Shown one piece after another: positions 6,643 through 9,322 of a stretch of DNA of 9,322 nucleotides. Origin of the DNA: an uncultured Oscillospiraceae bacterium. Lineage in GTDB: Bacteria > Bacillota > Clostridia > Oscillospirales > Acutalibacteraceae. The position numbers and the translations under genes are program-made. How positions within the stretch are numbered: the first letter of the stretch is position 1; every line of letters starts with the position of its first letter. The notes below the pieces were generated by a model that was not told the origin of the DNA, made no database searches, and saw nothing but the letters and a program-made list of their open reading frames with translations. Location: the NCBI GenBank assembly GCA_900540295.1, contig UQFM01000069.1, positions 1-9,322 of the forward strand, written 5' to 3'.

Positions 6643-7803
6643 ATGAAAATGAAAAAGTTTTTAGCCGCATTTCTGGCACTGACTATGGTCGTTTTGTGCT
6701 TTGCAGCTTGCGGCAAAGGCGATGCCGATTCGGGTGAAAAAACACTGAAAATCGGTTTAAGCGGTCCGTTGACGGGAAATGCCGCACAATACGGTGTCGG
6801 CGTTAAAAACGGTGCGCAACTGGCTGTCGATGAAATCAACGCCGCCGGCGGTGTGAACGGCATGAAGTTGGAATTTCGGATGGAAGACGATGAAGCTGAT
6901 TCTGAGAAAGCAAAGAATGCTTACGGTGCTTTGAAAGACTGGGGTATGCAGATTTCTCTCGGAACGGTTACTTCCGGTGCATGCATTGCATTCCAAGGTG
7001 AAGCTTCTAAAGACAATATGTTCGTTTTGACTCCGTCCGCAACCGCAGTAGAAGCGATTAACGGCGCAAATGCGTTCCGTGTTTGCTTTGCGGATCCGCA
7101 ACAGGGTGTAGAATCTGCGGACTACATTTCTAAACATGCAATCGCAACTAAAATTGCTGTAATTTACGACTCTTCCGATCCGTATTCCACCGGTATTTAT
7201 GATGCTTTTGCTTCCGAGGCGAAAGCGAAGGGTTTGGAGATTGTTACAGTTCAGTCATTTACCGCTGACACAAAGAACGATTTCTCTGCACAGATTCAGG
7301 CTGTAAAATCTTCGGGTGCAGAATTGCTGTTTTTGCCCATTTATTATCAGGAAGCAACGTTAATTCTGCAATCCGCGAAAAAAGCTGCGCTGGATATTAA
7401 ATATTTCGGCTGTGACGGCTTGGACGGTATTTTAACGATGGAAAACTTTGATGCATCTTTAGCAGAGGGCGTTATGCTTCTTACTCCGTTTGCAAAGAAT
7501 GCGACAGATGACTTCACCGTGAATTTTGTGACGAAATATAAAGAAGCGTACGGTGAAAGCACGATGAATCAGTTTGCGGCGGATGCATATGACGCCATCT
7601 ACATTCTGAAGTCTGCGATTGAAAAGGCAAATATCACTGCGGATATGAAGTCCGGTGAAATTTGTGATGCGCTGAAAGCAGTTATGACGGAAATTACCTA
7701 TACAGGTGTTACCGCAAAAGGCATGACTTGGGGCACAGACGGTGAGCCGACAAAACCGCCGATTGTTGTGAAAGTGGAAAATGCTGCTTACACGATTCTG
7801 TAA
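6643..7803 (+). CDS. livK: Branched-chain amino acid ABC transporter substrate-binding lipoprotein (LivJ/LivK family)
   Basis: The 386-residue lipoprotein captures the ligand outside the membrane and hands it to the LivHM permease. ATG 6643 follows GGGAGG (6630-6635) by seven bases; in-frame codons back to TTG 6532 would include promoter DNA. The N-terminus is a lipoprotein signal peptide: basic MKMKK, a hydrophobic core, and a lipobox ending FAAC, with C23 as the lipid-modified residue. After a short polar linker the type I periplasmic-binding fold begins at IGLSGPLTG (37-45), followed by the typical AVDEINAAGGVNG (61-73). YDSSDPYSTG and the later QFAADAYDA segment are also conserved in this family. 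The length fits. LivH and LivM follow directly, supporting import. The ligand (Leu/Ile/Val, or another amino acid or amide) cannot be fixed because this family is broad. A strong promoter lies upstream. Confidence 0.93.
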   Translation: MKMKKFLAAFLALTMVVLCFAACGKGDADSGEKTLKIGLSGPLTGNAAQYGVGVKNGAQLAVDEINAAGGVNGMKLEFRMEDDEADSEKAKNAYGALKDWGMQISLGTVTSGACIAFQGEASKDNMFVLTPSATAVEAINGANAFRVCFADPQQGVESADYISKHAIATKIAVIYDSSDPYSTGIYDAFASEAKAKGLEIVTVQSFTADTKNDFSAQIQAVKSSGAELLFLPIYYQEATLILQSAKKAALDIKYFGCDGLDGILTMENFDASLAEGVMLLTPFAKNATDDFTVNFVTKYKEAYGESTMNQFAADAYDAIYILKSAIEKANITADMKSGEICDALKAVMTEITYTGVTAKGMTWGTDGEPTKPPIVVKVENAAYTIL

Positions 7804-7834
7804 TCTGCTTGTGAAGTTTAAGCACTTGTAATGG

Positions 7835-7871
7835 AGTATGCCGTATAGAGAAAATCTATACGGCATACTTT
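7835..7871 (+). terminator. Perfect hairpin after livK, likely partial terminator
   Basis: A perfect 15-bp stem (7835-7849 with 7855-7869) has a five-base GAAAA loop, 31 bases after the livK stop. Only a short T run (7869-7871) follows before AGG, so I expect partial termination or 3'-end protection of the livK message with some read-through into livH. This is a common way to make more binding protein than permease. Confidence 0.7.
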
Positions 7872-7886
7872 AGGATTTATTTCAGA

Positions 7887-7935
7887 ATATGTATTTTGAA
7901 AAATGACAGTTTTTGTCGTTTTTCAAAATACATAT
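7887..7935 (+). promoter_or_regulatory. 22-bp hairpin directly upstream of the livH RBS
   Basis: The arms 7887-7908 and 7914-7935 are complementary over 22 bp with one G-U pair and enclose a five-base GTTTT loop. The hairpin ends one base before the AGGAGG of livH (7937-7942) and begins only 15 bases after the preceding hairpin. The stem is AT-rich with no U tail of its own. It may stabilise processed mRNA, control livH translation by position, or pair with the first hairpin as a double terminator. Which of these applies cannot be decided by eye. Confidence 0.65.
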
Positions 7936-7949
7936 CAGGAGGCAATAGA

Positions 7950-8831
7950 ATGGAATTTTTAAGCTATCTGGTTTCCGGCATCAGTTTAGGTAGCATTTAT
8001 GCGCTAATAGCGCTTGGATACACCATGGTTTACGGGATTGCAAAAATGCTGAACTTTGCACATGGCGATGTCATTATGGTTGGTGCATTTATGGTTTATA
8101 CAATCAGCACTTCTATGGGAATGCCTATTGCAGTCGGCGTACTTGCCTCTATTGTGATTTGTACCGTGTTAGGCGTTGTTATTGAAAAGGTCGCGTATAA
8201 GCCCTTACGTAATGCATCCTCTTTGGCGGTTTTGATCACAGCTATTGGTGTCAGCTATCTTTTACAGAATGTCGCACTGTTGATTTTTGGTTCGGACGCA
8301 AAGAGCTTTACTTCTGTTGTCAATATTCCAACTTTGCGCTTGTTTGACGGACAACTGATTATTACAGGAGAAACTATTGTAACGATTATTGTGTCAGTGG
8401 TTATCATGATTGCGCTGACTTTGTTTATCAATAAAACGAAACCCGGTAGAGCAATGCTTGCTGTGTCTGAAGACAAAGGAGCGGCGCAATTAATGGGTGT
8501 AAATGTGAACCGCACTATCTCTTTAACCTTTGCAATCGGTTCTGCTCTTGCGGCTGTTGCAGGTGCTTTGCTTTGCTCTGCGTATCCCACACTTTCTCCG
8601 ACAACCGGCGCTATGCCCGGTATTAAGGCGTTTACGGCGGCAGTGTTCGGCGGAATTGGGTCTATTCCCGGTGCGATGATCGGCGGTATTTTATTAGGTG
8701 TAATTGAGAATCTGAGCAAGGGGTATATTTCTACACAGCTTTCCGATGCAATCGTGTTTTCTGTATTGATTGTGGTGTTGCTTGTAAAACCCACAGGTAT
8801 TCTCGGTAAAAAAATCCGAGAGAAAGTTTGA
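7950..8831 (+). CDS. livH: Branched-chain amino acid ABC transporter permease LivH
   Basis: The 293-residue protein is one of the two integral membrane subunits of the importer. AGGAGG (7937-7942) lies seven bases before ATG 7950; the in-frame TTG at 7896 falls inside a hairpin and is rejected. The protein is strongly hydrophobic, with about eight membrane segments by eye. The family hallmark GYTMVYGIAKMLNFAHGD (23-40) follows the first helix, which reads SLGSIYALIALGY. The C-terminal half carries GIKAFTAAVFGGIGSIPG (224-241), the cytoplasmic loop expected to contact the ATPase subunits LivG/LivF, followed by the last helices and a basic end (GKKIREKV). Its length is normal for LivH. The TGA stop overlaps the ribosome binding site of livM, so the two permeases are translationally coupled. 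Expression relative to livK is probably reduced by the two upstream hairpins. Confidence 0.95.
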   Translation: MEFLSYLVSGISLGSIYALIALGYTMVYGIAKMLNFAHGDVIMVGAFMVYTISTSMGMPIAVGVLASIVICTVLGVVIEKVAYKPLRNASSLAVLITAIGVSYLLQNVALLIFGSDAKSFTSVVNIPTLRLFDGQLIITGETIVTIIVSVVIMIALTLFINKTKPGRAMLAVSEDKGAAQLMGVNVNRTISLTFAIGSALAAVAGALLCSAYPTLSPTTGAMPGIKAFTAAVFGGIGSIPGAMIGGILLGVIENLSKGYISTQLSDAIVFSVLIVVLLVKPTGILGKKIREKV

Positions 8832-8841
8832 GGTGTTCAGC

Positions 8842-9275
8842 ATGGGAAAAAAGAAAGCGTTAAAGCAAGTCACCAAAAGCAATCTAATTACCTATGCGAT
8901 GCTTGGTATTGCATTTGTTGTAGTTGAGATTTTACTTGCTACGGGCAGTATGTCTCACATGTTTCGCGGGCTCTTGGTTCCGCTTTGCTTTTATTCGATT
9001 TTGGCAGTATCCTTAAACTTGGTTGTCGGTATTTTGGGCGATCTTTCCTTAGGGCACGCAGGATTTATGTGCATCGGTGCCTATGTCGGTGCGTTTTTTT
9101 CTGTTACTTTTTGTGATTCAATTCCGCAGACAGGTGCACGTTTTCTGATTGCACTCTTGCTTGGCGGTTTGGTTGCAGGTCTTTTTGGTTTGCTGATTGG
9201 GATTCCTGTTCTGCGTTTAAACGGTGACTATTTGGCAATCGTAACCTTAGCTTTCGGCGAAATTATAAAAAATAT
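8842..9275 (+). CDS. livM: Branched-chain amino acid ABC transporter permease LivM, 5' part only
   Basis: This is the second membrane subunit of the importer, cut by the contig end. ATG 8842 follows GAGGTG (8830-8835), which overlaps the livH stop, with a six-base gap. There are 144 complete codons and two bases of a 145th before adapter sequence begins; LivM proteins are usually about 300-350 residues, so more than half is missing. After a Lys-rich start (MGKKKALK) there is a hydrophobic segment, then the LivM hallmark LNLVVGILGDLSLGHAGF (58-75) with GAYVGA (79-84), and LRLNGDYLAIVTLAFGEI (124-141). The frame stays open through the adapter, so a translation to the window end would carry about 16 false residues. 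The ATPase genes livG and livF are expected just beyond the edge. Confidence 0.93.
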
Positions 9276-9322
9276 CTGTCTCTTATACACATCTCCGAGC
9301 CCACGAGACCGATCAGTATCTC
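9276..9322 (+). other. Nextera read-2 adapter with i7 index (synthetic)
   Basis: Bases 9276-9294 are the Tn5 mosaic end CTGTCTCTTATACACATCT. Bases 9295-9309 (CCGAGCCCACGAGAC) are the read-2 adapter arm, 9310-9317 (CGATCAGT) sit in the i7 index position, and 9318-9322 (ATCTC) start the P7 flow-cell sequence. None of this is genomic. The index matches a Nextera XT v2 barcode as I recall it. Confidence 0.98.

Noticed and set aside
7896..7949. Earlier TTG start for LivH
   Set aside because: The added residues are encoded by the 22-bp hairpin and no ribosome binding site precedes it.
1..9322. Perfect 19-bp inverted repeats at the two ends, as in a Tn5-like composite transposon
   Set aside because: They are the engineered mosaic ends of the Nextera kit, continuous with adapter arms and an index; there is no transposase gene.

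Overview
The window is a bacterial contig flanked on both sides by Illumina Nextera (Tn5 tagmentation) adapter sequence: bases 1-24 and 9276-9322 are synthetic. The biological sequence is therefore 25-9275. All genes lie on the + strand, are tightly packed, and have strong AGGAGG-type ribosome binding sites about 6-9 bases before ATG. With the lipoprotein-type substrate-binding protein, a U-tailed intrinsic terminator, near-consensus TTGACA promoters and moderate GC, this suggests a low-to-mid GC Gram-positive (Bacillota, probably Clostridia, plausibly a gut commensal). The genus cannot be fixed from the sequence alone.

Region 1 (25-3901) is the end of a surface-polysaccharide cluster followed by a glycoside hydrolase. 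It holds the C-terminal tail of a membrane protein, a family 2 glycosyltransferase that overlaps it by one base, and a complete cytoplasmic GH2-type beta-mannosidase. A strong intrinsic terminator closes it.

Region 2 (3934-6483) is a self-contained metal-resistance operon. A promoter overlaps a TGAA-N6-TTCA operator. It is followed by an ArsR/SmtB-family repressor with a complete alpha5 zinc site, a stand-alone 72-residue HMA metal-binding protein, and a P1B-type Zn/Cd ATPase that lacks its own N-terminal HMA domain. The HMA gene and the ATPase gene are in the same reading frame and are separated by one TAA codon and four sense codons, so they look like one canonical CadA/ZntA split in two. 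A hairpin closes the operon.

Region 3 (6532-9275) is the start of a LivKHM-type branched-chain amino acid ABC importer. It has an almost perfect sigma-A promoter with a palindrome over the -35 box, and a structured leader that could mask the ribosome binding site. The genes are a lipoprotein binding protein, the LivH permease, and the first 144 codons of the LivM permease, cut off by the contig end. The gap between the binding protein and LivH holds two strong hairpins in tandem, which probably lower permease expression relative to the binding protein.

I found no evidence for a new biological system. The most interesting points are the in-frame split of the metal ATPase, the operator arrangement of its repressor, the regulatory elements around the liv promoter and the paired hairpins in the liv operon. 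The adapter ends are the main caution for any reader of this contig.
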